DNA of 64,000 nucleotides, from NCBI GenBank assembly GCA_006384855.1, contig VCJN01002608.1, forward strand, positions 1 to 64,000, written 5' to 3'. Origin of the DNA: Tetraselmis striata (lineage: Eukaryota > Chlorophyta > Chlorodendrophyceae > Chlorodendrales > Chlorodendraceae). Position numbers and translations under genes: made by a program. Under the pieces are notes generated by a model that saw only the letters and a list, made by a program, of their open reading frames with translations, did no database searches and was not told the DNA's origin. This document shows, piece by piece, positions 46,501-58,789 of the stretch (position 1 is its first letter; every line of letters begins with the position of its first letter).

Positions 46501-49500
46501 CGGATGTAAGATTACCGCACCTGCCGCCGCCGCTCCCTCTCCGCATCGTCCGCCGCGCCGCCTCCGCCGCCCCGGCTCTGCAGCGCGACGGCGAGGCTGT
46601 GCCAGAAGTTGAACGAGATGGCGGCGATGGCGTCGTCCGGATAGCCGGCCACGTCAATCATTGCCTCCACCAGCGCGGCCACCTGTGGGTGCGAGAGTGA
46701 GGGAGGGGAGGGGGGGTTGGTGGGAGCGTAAGCATTACAAGCAGACTTATGGTGCCCGCCACCGAGAAGGGGGCCTTCGGGGCGTTGGATGGCACACGGG
46801 CCGCAAACGACCATTGACATCATTTCATGGGGGCATGAGTCTGACTATCTCCACGCACATTTTGTATTCACGAACTATTTGGCCAATTCTAATTCACACT
46901 GTTCGATTCCAAAAGAATGGTTCTACTACCTTTCCATGATCTGTCAAGGACACGCATACCCTGCGAATCATCTTTCTTGCTGCACCGACTTTCAGTTGTC
47001 TTTTCAGCCGAGCAACGAGGGCAAAGGACCATCGTTGGTACCGATAATGGTGCGGATGATGTACAGGGGTCAATTGAGGATCGGTTGACACTCAGACGCG
47101 TGAGCACAGCGCACAGGGTTCCAAACGTTTCCCGGTTGAAAGTAAAGCCTTTTGTATGTAACCGCGGGGAGGAGGAGGGTGTGTGTTGGTTGGGGGGGGG
47201 GGGGGGGGGGGGGGGAGGCTACCTCGGGTTTCGCCTGCGCCACAGTGCCCACAAACGCCTCGCCTACCTCCGCAAAGCAGCGCGCCATGTCCTGGCAGCA
47301 CCAGCACCGGGCGCGGTACCCCCGTCAGCCGCCACGGCCGAACACGACAGCGGGCAGCGCCACCGCAGCGCCGCCACGCACCTTGGCGGTATCCTCGTCG
47401 TCGTCCCAGTGCTCGTGCTCCGCGGGCACCTTTTCGTCGCGGGCCCTGGCCGCCGCCACAGAGAAGCGCGGCCGAAGCGCAAACACCTGGCGCGCACACC
47501 ATGGGGGCAATCGAGCGACCGTCACCGCACAGCGGCGCACTGTACACAGGGTGGGCGCATGGCGTGCATGCCGGCTGTGGGAATGGATGGCACCCCAGAC
47601 GCACAAACTGCTAACCACCTCAAACACAGCCCCCCTACCCTCGGGCTTCGTGCCGATAACCATTGAGATAATGCTTTCGGGGTCCATGCAGATATCACAC
47701 AGAGCACCTCGTGTACGCATGGGCTAGTGTATCCATCCTCCTACCAGCGTATAGGGCTTTGGAGATGAACCGTGACGCAGCAACAAGTCGTTATACACCA
47801 AGGTAAAGTTCTTGTTGTGTGTTTTGACATTACTCAAGCGCTTCTCTCTTTGCGGAGGGGGTCACAACCGGTAGTATACCCAAACTTAAGCGCTGAGACA
47901 GTGTGTACCCCCCTCCCAAAACACTCACACACAGACACACACAGACACACACACACACACACACACGGCTGACGGATCGCATGCAGGGGGCACAGGGCAA
48001 CACAGTAGTGGGGGGGGGGGGGGGGGGGGGGGGAGCAAACCTTGGCCACCAGCAGCTGCACCAGAGGCATCATATGGGGCAGCGGCTGCGCAGCGCCGCC
48101 GTCCGAGGCCACCTGCGGCCCAACCGTGCACCACACCAGCTCGCAGACAGCATCCACCGCCGCCTCAAAGTGCTCCGTTGACTGCAGGCACAGCGCGCCC
48201 ACAACACCGTCAGCGAAAGGCCATCACCAGGCAGCTGTGGGGATGGATGGAATCAGCGCGGCAAGGCGGGTTATTGAGGTCCAGCCCCTGCACCTCCAGC
48301 CCAGCTAGCGCGGCTGCCACCAGCGGATGTTGGCACAGTGCAGCCCCGTCCATGCCAGCACCTGCCAGAGCCACCCGGTGCCATCAGCAAGGGAGCGCGG
48401 CGCAGTGCGCACAGAACGCCACCGGCACGCAGGGGAGGTGGGTGGAGCAGTGGATGGTTGGGTGGGTGGGTGCAGGGATGGCTGGGAAGAAGAGGGAAGG
48501 GGGGGGGGGGGGGGGGGGGAGACCTCCTCCCAGCCGCATCCAGGAGCCAAACGCCCCGAGAACCTGTGCCGCGCAAGGCAGCCAGGGCTCCGTAAGCAGG
48601 CATACAGCGAGTCACTGCAGCGCGTACATTGTATGGGGAGCTGCACAATATGATGTGCTCATGACTGTTGGTGTGAGTGTGGATGTGGTGAGGTGAGGTG
48701 AGAATGGGGCGGCAAGCACAGGGGGAAGGGGGGGGGGGGGGGGGGGGGAATACCTCGCGGTGCAGGTGCTCCGAGCCACCAGCGTTCTGCAGGCAGGCGG
48801 TGAGCAGGTTCAACGCGGTGGGCGCAGCCGCCACGAGCTCCGCGCGGTACTCGCGCCGCCGCTCCGGACGGATGGCGTCCCTGAAGGTGCCAGCTTCCTG
48901 CCATGACGAACCCGGGCAGAGTATAAGGAAGACAGAGGGGGGGGGGGGGGGGGGTGTCAGCAGAGGGAGTCGGAGCGCGGGACAAGTATCACATGGGCGG
49001 AGGGGGTGGAGTGTGGCAGCGAGGAAAGGGCCGGCGCCTGGAGAAAGCAGACTAGTAGTGTAACATAGTGCGTTACCTCAGGTGTTACGTACAGTTTTGA
49101 CATGTGCGATTGTCGCACATAAATCATGACAGCATCATAAAGCAACTAATACTTGCAAGCAAACCCGTATGCTTTGACGATGTCCCTATCACTGCAGTGT
49201 CCATACTATCACAAAAATGTGTACATACGTCAACCACGTGAATGCGATCTGTGGGTGGGTGGGTGGCTGGTTGGATTTAGGGTGTGTGGGTGGGTGAGAG
49301 ATTGACAGTGCGTTCAATAATGCCATTCATATTATGATTATGTAACATGAATGTCCAGAGTGGGTATCCCTGTTGCTGTGTTTTCAGCGTTGCTCTACGC
49401 TGTGTCGAAACGGGGGCCGGGGGGGGGGGGGGGGGAGGGGGGGGCGGGGGACCTGCGGGATGACGGTCAGCATCTCCAAGAGGCAGCTCATCCCGGCGGC

Positions 49501-49798
49501 GCCAGACTGATCCTGCATGGATGGGGTGTGCGTCGATGCAGTATCGACGGCAACATCAACGCATTCAGCCACGCACAGCGGCAGCAAGGCATGCGCTGCG
49601 GCTTGGCCTTCTGGGAAGCAGCTGGCAGGAGGAAGGGGCGCGGGATGGGGGGGGGGGGGGGGGGGGGCTGCGTGCACGCATTTTTGGCCCAGGAAGCACT
49701 TGGCAAGGAGGGGACTAGGTTTGATCCCTCACAGCCTATCAATCCCCTCCCCCCCCCACACCGCCCCAGCCTCAGCCTTGACAATCCTCCACCCCCAA

Positions 49799-49885
<87 letters not shown>

Positions 49886-51100
49886 GCCCCTTCCCCCTTT
49901 CCTCCTATCTATGCATCTGTCTATCTCTGTCAGAGTCCCACCCACTTGGCTGCCTCAACCAAGCTGATTCCCGCACACAATGCTTGGCCTGCCCCAGCAC
50001 CCTTGCCCATATGGCAAGCACCGTCCCAAGCGGAAAGAGTGAGACCCGGAGAAGGGGGGGGGGGGGGGGGGGGGGGGCTCGGGGTAGACCTGGCCAAGGC
50101 GCTGCGCCAGCCAGGGGATGACGCCGCCTTCACCCCAGCTGCCGCCCGGCATGTGAGGCGGGATGGCCGCCAGCGCGAGGCACAGCTGCGTGCGCACGGG
50201 CGGCGCGCCGCGGCTGAAGCGCAGCAGCAGCGTGACGAGGCTGGTGCGGAGACCGTCGGCGGCGTCGGCCGGCAGCTCCTCGAAATCGCGCTGCACCTGC
50301 GGCCCGCCGCAATCGCCCATCGCGGTGTCAGAATGTGCGCTGCGGTGCTGGCCGACCGCATGCATGCCCCGCCACCCACTGCCCCGCCGCGCCGGGCCGC
50401 GCCGCGCCACCCATTGCCCCCAGGCGCGCGTCCCACCTTGGTGCGCAACGTCTGAGCACAGAAGTACTGCGCCTCCATGGTCGCGTTGGCGTCATGCAGC
50501 ACGTTGTCTGCGATGGACCAGGCCTGGGTGGGGCACAAACGTGGAAGAGAGGTCAAAGGGGGAAGGGGGGGGGGGAGGTCCTCAGCCATATGGGGGTCCT
50601 CAAGGCGGTGGTTCTGCGCACACGCATGCGCCTGAACATGCCTGCTTCTGAGAGGGCAGGATAGAGAGATACTGGCATGGGTGCCGACAAACCTATGATA
50701 ACCTGTGTATCTGAGCCCCGATAATCTGTGTCTATATTCGACCTCTGGCAGACAGAAAAGACTCTCCCTCGCAGCGGTTTTAGCATCGCGTTGGCGCCCC
50801 GCAGGCGGGCGAACAGGCAGGGAGAGGGGAGATGGGCCGGTCTGGGAGGCAGGAGTCCCAATCAGCACAGCCCCTGACGGCTTTAGCAGGCTGATCAGGG
50901 CCTGGACATGCAGCACGGGGAGGGTTGTGACAGGAAGATGTGTGGGGGCGCGGGTGGAGGAGGAGAGGGGTGCTCACGGTGGTGCTCCTCTGCCAGTCGC
51001 CCAGCCAGCGGTCGGCTTGCTTGCGGATCGCGTCGTCCGGGTGGTGGTACAGCGCCTGCAGCGCCTCCAGCAGCTGCGCCTTCGTCGCGGGGTCCGCCAT
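40598..51100 (-). CDS. TNPO3: Transportin-3 / importin-13-like nuclear import receptor (MOS14-type)
   Basis: Importin-beta proteins of this type (MOS14 in plants) carry SR splicing factors into the nucleus with RanGTP-controlled release. Exons: 51100-50978, 50523-50437, 50296-50090, 49512-49453, 48897-48754, 48563-48524, 48361-48294, 48181-48041, 47486-47382, 47291-47223, 46682-46521, 46287-46183, 45838-45669, 44951-44828, 44571-44451, 44004-43844, 43601-43503, 43326-43258, 43091-42952, 42779-42602, 41993-41822, 41507-41383, 40825-40598. They sum to 2898 bases (966 codons) without a stop and with consistent phases; animal TNPO3 is about 920 residues. Hallmarks: HHPDDAIRKQADRWLGDWQ (importin N-terminus), VLGAFGSWMRLGG, YPDDAIAAISFNFWHSLA, ALRHICDSCRSHL and QQREASMSVLAFFLKLL, in family order. 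Exon 16 uses a GC donor, or a GT at 43852-43851 three codons earlier. The last exon is uncertain. Confidence 0.88.
47930..47967. repeat. (CA)n microsatellite with ACAG interruptions
   Basis: Lies in importin intron 8, about 40 bases on the intron side of that intron's poly-C tract. Confidence 0.85.
49800..49883. repeat. (CA)42 microsatellite
   Basis: A perfect 84-base dinucleotide array inside importin intron 3; it reads (TG)42 in the sense direction. Confidence 0.95.
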
Positions 51101-51790
51101 TCTGGCGCCGCACGCAATCCACCTCTGACCCGCCTATTCCTCTGTCTGCGTGGGACCAACGGAGAGCTCATCCTTACAGACCTGCTTTGCCCTGCCACTC
51201 TCCGCGCCGCCTGCAACTGCGCCGAAACACCCGAGGCAGGGCGATCGCGGCCCAGATCCCCCGGCAGCCGGGACACAGCCTTCCAGGCGGGTCTCGAAAC
51301 GACGTGGCTACTGAATATTCGTGCGTGGTGAAGGGGGGGGGGAGGGGGGGGGGGGGGGGGGGGAGGGGGAGCCGCGGAGGCGTTGACTCTGGCGGCCGGA
51401 GGTGGCGCGCACCCGGGTGGTCGGCCCAGGCAGGTGGTCCCGCCGCGGCGGCAGTCGCGCAGTCGCCACCTGAAAGCGCTATCCGGCACGTTGTCGCCTC
51501 CGCGCGGATGGGCGGCACAGGCGACCTTCGTTACTGATGAGCTGCGGTCACGTGGAAGTCGGGCCGAAATGCTGCTGCTGCGCTCCTGATGACTGTGCAG
51601 GCTGGGGTGCTTCTCCTCCGCTGTGGCTCTAGCTCCGCCGTCAGCTAGTCCCTACTGCGAATCGCAACGAGGCGCCATCGCTATGCTGGTCATCCTCACC
51701 TGCCTGGTACGCCGCGCTGATGATGATGCTGCTGCGTCCCGACTACAGGGTATATGGCGGGGGCGGCGGCGCGCGCATACTCGCTGCCAA
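51101..51790. other. Importin 5' flank
   Basis: GC-rich sequence upstream of the importin ATG. It contains G-rich runs at about 51329-51363, which are C runs on the sense strand, probably in the promoter or 5' UTR. No TATA box is evident. The 100-209-codon open frames here are shadows of the GC-rich sequence. Confidence 0.4.
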
Positions 51791-52444
51791 TAAGGCCATT
51801 CCGAGAAAAAATAACCTGTTCAGGTCAGTATTATCCGTGGAAACCGAGGGGGGGGTGTAAATTGCGAGTTTTGTAATTAGTACTTTAAGCAGTCTACAGC
51901 CTTCCAGCGCCCCCGTTTGTCCTTATCCTGCGCCGCCGCCGCCGCTGCCACCGTGCTCGCCCGCATGCAAACCTAGCTACCTTCCAGATACCTCCTACCG
52001 ACTAACGACCGCTCCTCATCACACTTCCAACGCCCGCCATCAATCAACCTATGCTAGCCGCCAACTCTCACACCATACGGGCGCCTGCGCGCCACCATGG
52101 TGTCGTCGTCGTCACTACAGGTTCATATGCACAGGCTCCGCGTTTCCGTTAGATGGAACGATGAAGTCCTTGGCGACACCTACAAGCAGCTCCTCAAGAG
52201 CCAAGACTGGGTGGAGAACAACGATTGCATGCAACTGTTGAAGGCGGCAGTCGCAGCTGCCCCGGACGGGGCAACTCTGCTTCCCACGTTAGAGGACGCC
52301 AACAAGCTAGAGGAGATTTCGCTAAAGGTGTTGCTGCAGCAGGACTCGGTGCACGTCTCGCGTGGCGATAGCCGGTCGAAGAAGCAACGGCTGGGGACGG
52401 GCACGATGGAGTGCACAGATGTACTGCTACACCCGGTCGAGTAC

Positions 52445-54356
52445 CGCAAATTGAAATTGAAATTGATTCCAACTGCTAGTCTGCTGCATCCACTGGCCCA
52501 GACTAAGTTGTTCTTAGGACCTGCTATCTCTGACCATGATAGGGAACACTAGGTGTAATTACAGCTCAAGCTAACGGCCTTCCTCTAGTGTGCCCAAGCC
52601 CCTCCTCCTGCCAGCGGGCTGAAGCTAGGACAGCAGCGCCCCCCTGCTGTCCCTACCTAAGTCAGGCCTATCCCACTCAGAGCTCAGCAGGCAAGCTTAG
52701 GCAGCCGAAGCGTCCCGCCTGCAGCTACCAAGGTGAGATGGGGGAAGGGGGCTGACCGGAATAGCTATGTGGTGCTCAGTATTTATCCACCGTTGAGCCG
52801 GCTAGTATGATTGATGGGGGCTTGCGATGCCCTCCGACATGTGATTGGGTAGGTGTTGCTAGTTGTGGTTGTGGGAATCAGCGGTGTGTGTTCTGTGTGT
52901 GTGGTGAGTTTCCGAGTGTGTGTTGGTGTATGAGCTGCACCGGGCACAAGGTTAGTGGTGGGCGGTGGTCTTGAGTCAGCTGGCTTGGTTGTTGGTGCAG
53001 TGGCTCGCTCAGCAGCTTACTGGTGCGAGCTGCTAGATGGGTGGGCTGCATCATCGTCCGTTTCCCACTCGCTGTCTGAGCCGCGGGTGCCAGAGAGGCG
53101 TGGCTTGCTCCTGCTGCGGTTGCGGGTGGCGCCGTCCGAGCGGCTACGGCCCCTGGGCTGCTTCTTCTTATGTTTGGTTGTTGTGGCTGCCTTTGCCCTT
53201 GCCTGTTGGGGTGGGCTGGCTTGGGTGTCGTTCCGGCTGGATGGAGAGGCGCTGTGGGTTGCGCAGTTGGTGTGACTCCGCTGTGAGGCTGGCCAGTTCG
53301 GCGGCTATTGCGTGTTGACTGGCATGAGAGGACTGAGTAATCAGCTCTGCGGTTGCGGTGGCGAGGTGGTCTGCAAGTCGGTCTGTGGTGCCATTGGGTG
53401 TGCCCTCCCGGAATGTGCGGTGCACTGTTGAGCGTTGGGGGGAATCGAGGGATATGCCAGCCAGACCTTGTGTCTCTGCTGCCGCACGCTGGGTGGTGTC
53501 CACCTCCATGGCGCTGTCGTTCTCCTCGTAGTTTAGTTCGAGCTCTTCCCCGTCGTCCGCATGCGCTCCGGGCATGGCAGTTGCCGCTGAGGTTGTGGCC
53601 GTAGGCGCAGGGGCTAGGTGGGTTGTTCCGGGGGCGCGCTCCGTTGATGCTCCGCGCTGGTCGATGGCTGCCACTGCATCTGCAACCGCTCCTCGCCTCG
53701 GTGTTATGTGCTCGAACCCAGGGGGGGGGGGGGGGGGGGGGGGGCGTCGCGGACTTGGGGTGTGGTCTGGGCTGTTGGGGTCGCTGGAGGTGGCAGTTGG
53801 TTCGGGCCTGCCGGTGGTGGGGCGGGCGATGTGTCGGCAGGGCGCCTCTCGGTTGGTGCCGGAGATGGCTCGGCCTTGATCTTCCCGCACGATGTCGACA
53901 CTGTCTTGCGCCAACGTTCTGTTCTGTCGGTGCCGCGGGTGCCGCCGATGATGCTGTGGTGGATGGCGGTCGGCTGCAGGGTGAGGGTGTAGACTGGGTG
54001 TCCGGGCGGCTCGTAGGGCGAGGGACGCTGGGGCGGTCTTCCGGGCCTTCTTACGCAGGCCTATCGCTGCGCGTCGGATCTGGGTGCGGCTAGTGTTGCC
54101 TCCCAGTTCTCCCGCCTCCCGGATCGTCTCGTTGAAGGGGTGGATGAGCAGCTCCGAGGGGTCGAACTCGGACTCCGTGAGGTAGATGACGATGGTGCGG
54201 AGGCGTATCGCCGGAAGTAGTGCGACAGGGGAAGTGAGGGCCACTGCCAGGCGCAGGGTGTCCGTGAACTCCTCGTCTTCTTTGCCGAGGGAGATGGGGC
54301 GCAGAGGTTGTCGTCTCCCACGCCCAGCAGTGTCGGCTCGGGGTGGTGGTGGTGCA
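52445..54356 (-). mobile_element. 1.9 kb insertion in copy Y with 8-base duplication
   Basis: TCGAGTAC occurs at both borders (52437-52444 and 54357-54364), while copy X has a single uninterrupted TCAAGTAC at 17382-17389. Read on the minus strand the insert starts TGCACCACCACC and ends in short CAATTT repeats (ATCAATTTCAATTTCAATTT), a feature seen at LINE 3' ends. It holds one long minus-strand open frame at 53168-54330 (about 380 codons): a conserved-looking N-terminal part (LRTIVIYLTESEFDPSELLI), then Pro/Ala/Thr-rich and acidic linkers, including a proline run from a G22 tract at 53721-53742. No polymerase or integrase motif is seen. The element class is unassigned. Confidence 0.65.
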
Positions 54357-56049
54357 TCGAGTACGGCATATCCCTCCTAACGGACACGTTCATCTTCAAG
54401 GGTCTCATCAAAGAGTCAGATCAGCCTCGCAGTGGAAACCTTGTTAACGCGTTCGACAGGCTTTACGTTGCGCAGAGTCTCGACGGGCTGTGCTTGCCCC
54501 CTCGGCGCAACTTCAAGAAAATGACCGCTGAGCACCGGCTATACAACGATTTGCTTGACTACTTTGAGAAATTTCAGGTTGGGTGGTTTTCAGCCGCCGA
54601 GACGGCCACCCACGGTGTCCCGTTCATGAGATTCTTTACGACTTGTACAGCCCGATAAACGTGACCGAGTTCCTCCGCGTCATGCGGAAGTACTCCCGGT
54701 ATGACTTCCTCCATGCTATGAGAAAGGGGCTGTCCAACCCGTTCATCTTTTGGACTTAAAGGTATGGGGGAAGCCGATCCGGGCTCGCGCTGCAACATAT
54801 CTGGAAGGTACCCCCTCGCATGCCCGTCGAGGGTAGTGCGGACATGGTGAACAAGACAAACCAGCTGAGCTACGAAATGAGGGATACAGTCATCGAGGTG
54901 CAGTATAGCCGAGCAGCGAAGCAAGCGTACTACGCGAGAGTGTTGAACCCGTCGTTCATGTCTAGCAAGGCAACAGCGAGAGTTGTGTTCGAGTACCTCA
55001 CCGGAGGGAAGCTTCCCTTCGATGGCAGTGATGAGGCGGCTAGCATGGCCAGCTACGCCCTATTTGTGACAACCATGACATGACCTTTGACCCAAGAAAG
55101 CTGAATAACGGTGAGCCTTGTTCCACCGAGTTCGATGTTTTCTGGACCAAGTTGGCTGCCCACCTCGAGGAGCACAAGCATGTGGACGATCGAAAGCAAG
55201 GTAAGTCGTTGCTGCCGTGCTTGGCCTATCGCCATGCTTAATATACCCTATTGACTTGGCATCATGCAGATATTGACATGATTGATGTGCATTTGTAGGG
55301 CAGAACAAGCTACCATTCAATATTTCCATCAGGGCCATGGTGGACAACGTTGTGAAGGCCAAGGAAGAAGAGCACGGCGACATGGACGAGGCTGTCATCA
55401 GCGTCCCGTCCCATGCATGGGTGGAGCTGCAGTTCTGCCCAAAAAGCGTTCTAGCCACAAGGACCTGGGCATTCACTGGTCAGTTCATATGGACGTTCTT
55501 CCAGTTCTAAGGGCACCGGCCAAACTGATCCCCATCTTTATGATGTATACTGACGGGGGCCCCGACCATAACTGCAACCACATGTTGGTGCAGTTGGGGC
55601 TGTTGGCCCTCATCCTTGAAGGGCCATGGGCACCATGCTAGTGGCCAAGCCGGCCCCGCAACACAATTGGGCTAACCATGCGGAGCGTGTCATGGGCACG
55701 ATCAATCTTGCTCTGAAGTGCGTTGCGTTGGCGCGGATGCAGATGGGTGAGGAGTTTGAGGCAGTCATATGGCCCACTGCCACGGGATGGCGGGTATCTG
55801 AGTTGCTGCCGCTGCTGCCGACGAGAGAGCGGTAAGTCCGTGCATGCATGTAGCCTTGTGCATGATTGCTCGTGATGGTTGTAGTGGCCGCTGTAAAATG
55901 GGGCTATTAATTTGGTCTTAAGCTTTCTGTTTTCCTAGCTTGAAAGACATATTATGCGGAGGAATGTATTTTGTGGAGTGTATCTGCCAGATCGGTTTAA
56001 AGCAATCTCAATCTCAATATCGTCGCCACGGTGTTTGATTTCTCGACGT

Positions 56050-56300
56050 TGTTTTTGTAGATGAGTGTATCCACTCAGTTGGCGACGAACAAAAACGTCG
56101 TCTCGCGAGACGATACGTCGATAATTTATTGGTAGAGTATTTCCGCTCGATTTACGACGAATACAACGTTGTTTCACGATATGATATGTCGATATTCTAT
56201 TGGTAGAGTATTTCCGCTCGATTTACGACGAATAAAAACGTTGTTTCGCGAGATGATATGTCGGTATTCTATTGGTAGAGTATATTTCACCGCGCAATGT
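56050..56300 (+). repeat. 71 bp minisatellite, about 3.3 units
   Basis: TATTGGTAGAGTATTTCCGC with CTCGATTTACGACGAA recurs at 71-base steps (56131, 56202, 56273). It lies in copy Y directly after the point where X and Y stop aligning, so it is specific to Y. Confidence 0.75.
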
Positions 56301-58789
56301 CTGGATGTTTCATTGGTGCAGTGTATATACCAGTGCTCGATCTCTCGATTCACTATTGGTGTAGTTTATCGGCTGCTAAATCGATATGGAAAATGAAATG
56401 TCGTCGTCAATTTACATGCCGGCAAGGCAGCAGTAGAGGCAGCGGCCGCAGCTGCTCCTGGTGCTTCCACGCCGCCGCCGTCCACTCCAGCACCCGCCAC
56501 AGCCGACATTGATGTCGCTGCTCCCCGAACCCAAACCCCTTTGCCTGCCTTCGGCACGGTCACCGGGCGTCTCGCGGACGACATTGACGTCAGCGACTCG
56601 TCGCAGGTTATGTCGCCTGACCTTGTTTCACCTACCCAACCCCTCCGCCTCGGCAAGTTATCCCACCCGCCGTTACTTCATCTATCCCACCTCCGCCTCC
56701 CGACGTGGCTGCTGCCGAAGCTACCGCGCCACGTCCCACTTGGTTGGCCGACGACACTGGCACACCATCACCGTCGACTAGCCAGCCGCCGCCATCGTCG
56801 CATGCAAGGGCCGACTACTCGATCAGCTCATCAGCCGAGAGTGTCGACGGCGACGAGGACGACGACGACATCATCATGGAGGACCAGGTGCTGCCCGTCG
56901 ACGACAACACCGCCGAGAGAGGCGGTGATCGTCGATGCCAATGCTGAGGCCGCCCCGCTGGCAGGCGACGCCCCAGCAGCCCGCTGTGCCTGACGGTGTT
57001 GCTGGCAATGTCCGACCACTTGATGTGCCCGTGATGTCCGGCGACTTCAGAGCCCTATGAGGCCAGAGCATTGAACCAACCCTTGATGCAGTGAAACATC
57101 AATGCCAGCAGCTAGTGTGGGAGAGCAAGCCGATGGTGCTGCATGAGTCCTCTAAGCCAGAGGCAATGAACGAGCTGTTGCATATGCTGCAACGCATCGA
57201 GCCCAACACCTTGCTGTCTCGGTCCGTCACACGGCTGCAGTCCAAGAACTATCTTGTTGTGATGAAGGTCCTCAAGAAACACAACAACAACCACCAATTC
57301 TTCTTGCAGTTCTTCAAGCACGTTGATAAGTGCGAATGCCGGGCTTGCGAGCTCTACATGTGGAAACCACGACGCCTGCCGGCGCCCATATTTGAGGCTG
57401 TCCACACCTCGCTACTCCGGATGCCCCTGCCCATCCTCCAGCCTCATCCCGAGACTGGCGTGCTCGGCACGAAAGAGGTCCATTACATGACACTAGAGGA
57501 GGCCTTCCGACACGGAGTGTTCACCGATGAGCATCAGCCTTCCAAGATCGCAGAGCGCAAAGAACGTGCTGCGGGTCACTGGCCGTGGGCTATCCGGCGC
57601 GGCGCGCCCGCAGATGGCCGTGGCCGTGGCCGCCCACCAGCTGCACCAACAGCGGAGGTTGTACCAACAGCGCAGCCCGAGGCAGTGTCTGGCAACGCCC
57701 TCAGCAGCAGAGTGTTGGTCTAGCCCCATAGGAAGGGGATATCTATCGCTCACCCCTCCAAGAGATGTCGTGGTATGCCAGGAGGCGGATAGTGGAAAGC
57801 CTCGCTGCATATTCTCGCAGCCGCTGTCCGAGATGGTGCCTCCCGCTGCGGAAAACGTGACTCCGGAGGACCCCAAGTCGGTGGCCACCAAGGAGTACCA
57901 GAAGAGAGCCTTACATGCTTTGCATGATTGCTTCGCCCCCCCAACTTTCTTTATTTGTGGCATGCAGTCCTTGCCAGAAGATCGCCCCTTTCGCGACACC
58001 TTTGTTTGTGAAGATGCCTTGGCATGCGAGTCCAGGGTGGAGTGGGAGTACTACACCCACCAGAAGAAGTCGGTGGCGTGGTTCAACCCAGACACGTGCG
58101 TGCACTGTGCTGGACAACTTGGAGCCGGACGGCGCCACAAAGACCTACATGACGTCTATCACGTCGTGCTGCCCATCTGCGAGGTACATGCTACCCTTTT
58201 CGTTGCTGATGGCTGCAACTGTATTGTGTGTCAATGACAAATGTTTTCTTACATCGCACAGACATGCGAGGCAGATGAGCTGAAGCACATCGTACACAGG
58301 TTCAAGCCCAACTACGGCCAGCAAAAGCTCAAGAACCTGGAAAATCAGTTGGCCAGGCAAGCACAGGAGCGCATGCGAGGCGGGCACCCGCAGCAACAGG
58401 GAGCGACAGCCTCGACGGCGTCAGCGTCAGCGTCGGCGGCATCAGTCGCCACCGCCGGCTGCGCCTGCGGAGTCGGCCACTTGAGGTGCTTAGTACTATT
58501 GTATCGGTTGCCAATGCCAGCCGTATACATTGTAGCACATGTAAAGGGCAGGGACATGGGTGGGGACCGTGCATACTGGTGCAAACTGGTGAGCACAATT
58601 TTCACACAAGGCTGCCCTGTGCTACAGTTTACCATTTTCATGAACATCGCCATCATTGTCTGGCTACTGCAATGCACACACACAGATGCATCTTTATCAT
58701 ATTGTAGTCTCTCAATCTGCGCGCGCCACCGCCGCCGCGCTACCGGATTCACTTGCTAATGCGGTTTGTGGAAAGAACGGCCCGGATTT

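Larger units (their letters stand above)
41344..50078 (-). repeat. Donor-adjacent sense poly-C tracts in importin introns
   Basis: On the sense (minus) strand, C homopolymers of about 10-25 residues begin 3-16 bases after the GT in introns 3 (50078), 4 (49447), 5 (48748), 6 (48519), 8 (48033), 10 (47215), 12 (46176), 13 (45665), 14 (44823) and 22 (41380). Typical donors read GTATTC, GTCTC, GTTTGCTC, GTAGCCTC or GTGC before the run. Introns 15 and 20 have the tract just before the acceptor instead, in the usual polypyrimidine position. Introns 2, 7, 9, 16, 17 and 19 have none. Sense-strand G runs also occur (introns 11, 12, 13, 21) but never next to a donor. Confidence 0.85.
51791..58470 (+). 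mobile_element. DDE-like (TDGGPDHN-type) element, broken copy Y
   Basis: Copy Y is colinear with copy X from TAAGGCCATTCCGAG onward. Coding blocks include LRVSVRWNDEVLGDTYKQLL (52135), DLLDYFEKF-like LLDYFEKFQVGWF (54550), NPSFMSSKATARVVFEYLTG (54950), TDGGPDHNCNHMLVQLGLL (55550) and NHAERVMGTINLALKCVALA (55675). A C-terminal part follows that X lacks: FFKHVDKCECRACELYMWKP (57310), a Cys-rich segment with KPRCIFSQPL, and CVHCAGQL...VLPICE (58100-58180). The DDE-like core followed by Cys pairs is the usual layout for this family as I know it. It carries a 1.9 kb insertion at 52445-54356. Several breaks are present; a clean GT-AG intron at 58182-58262 suggests the gene was once spliced. Confidence 0.6.

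Noticed and set aside
49517-50455. 312-codon plus-strand open frame with Thr-His repeats
   Set aside because: It is a translation of the (CA)42 array and poly-G tracts opposite importin exons.
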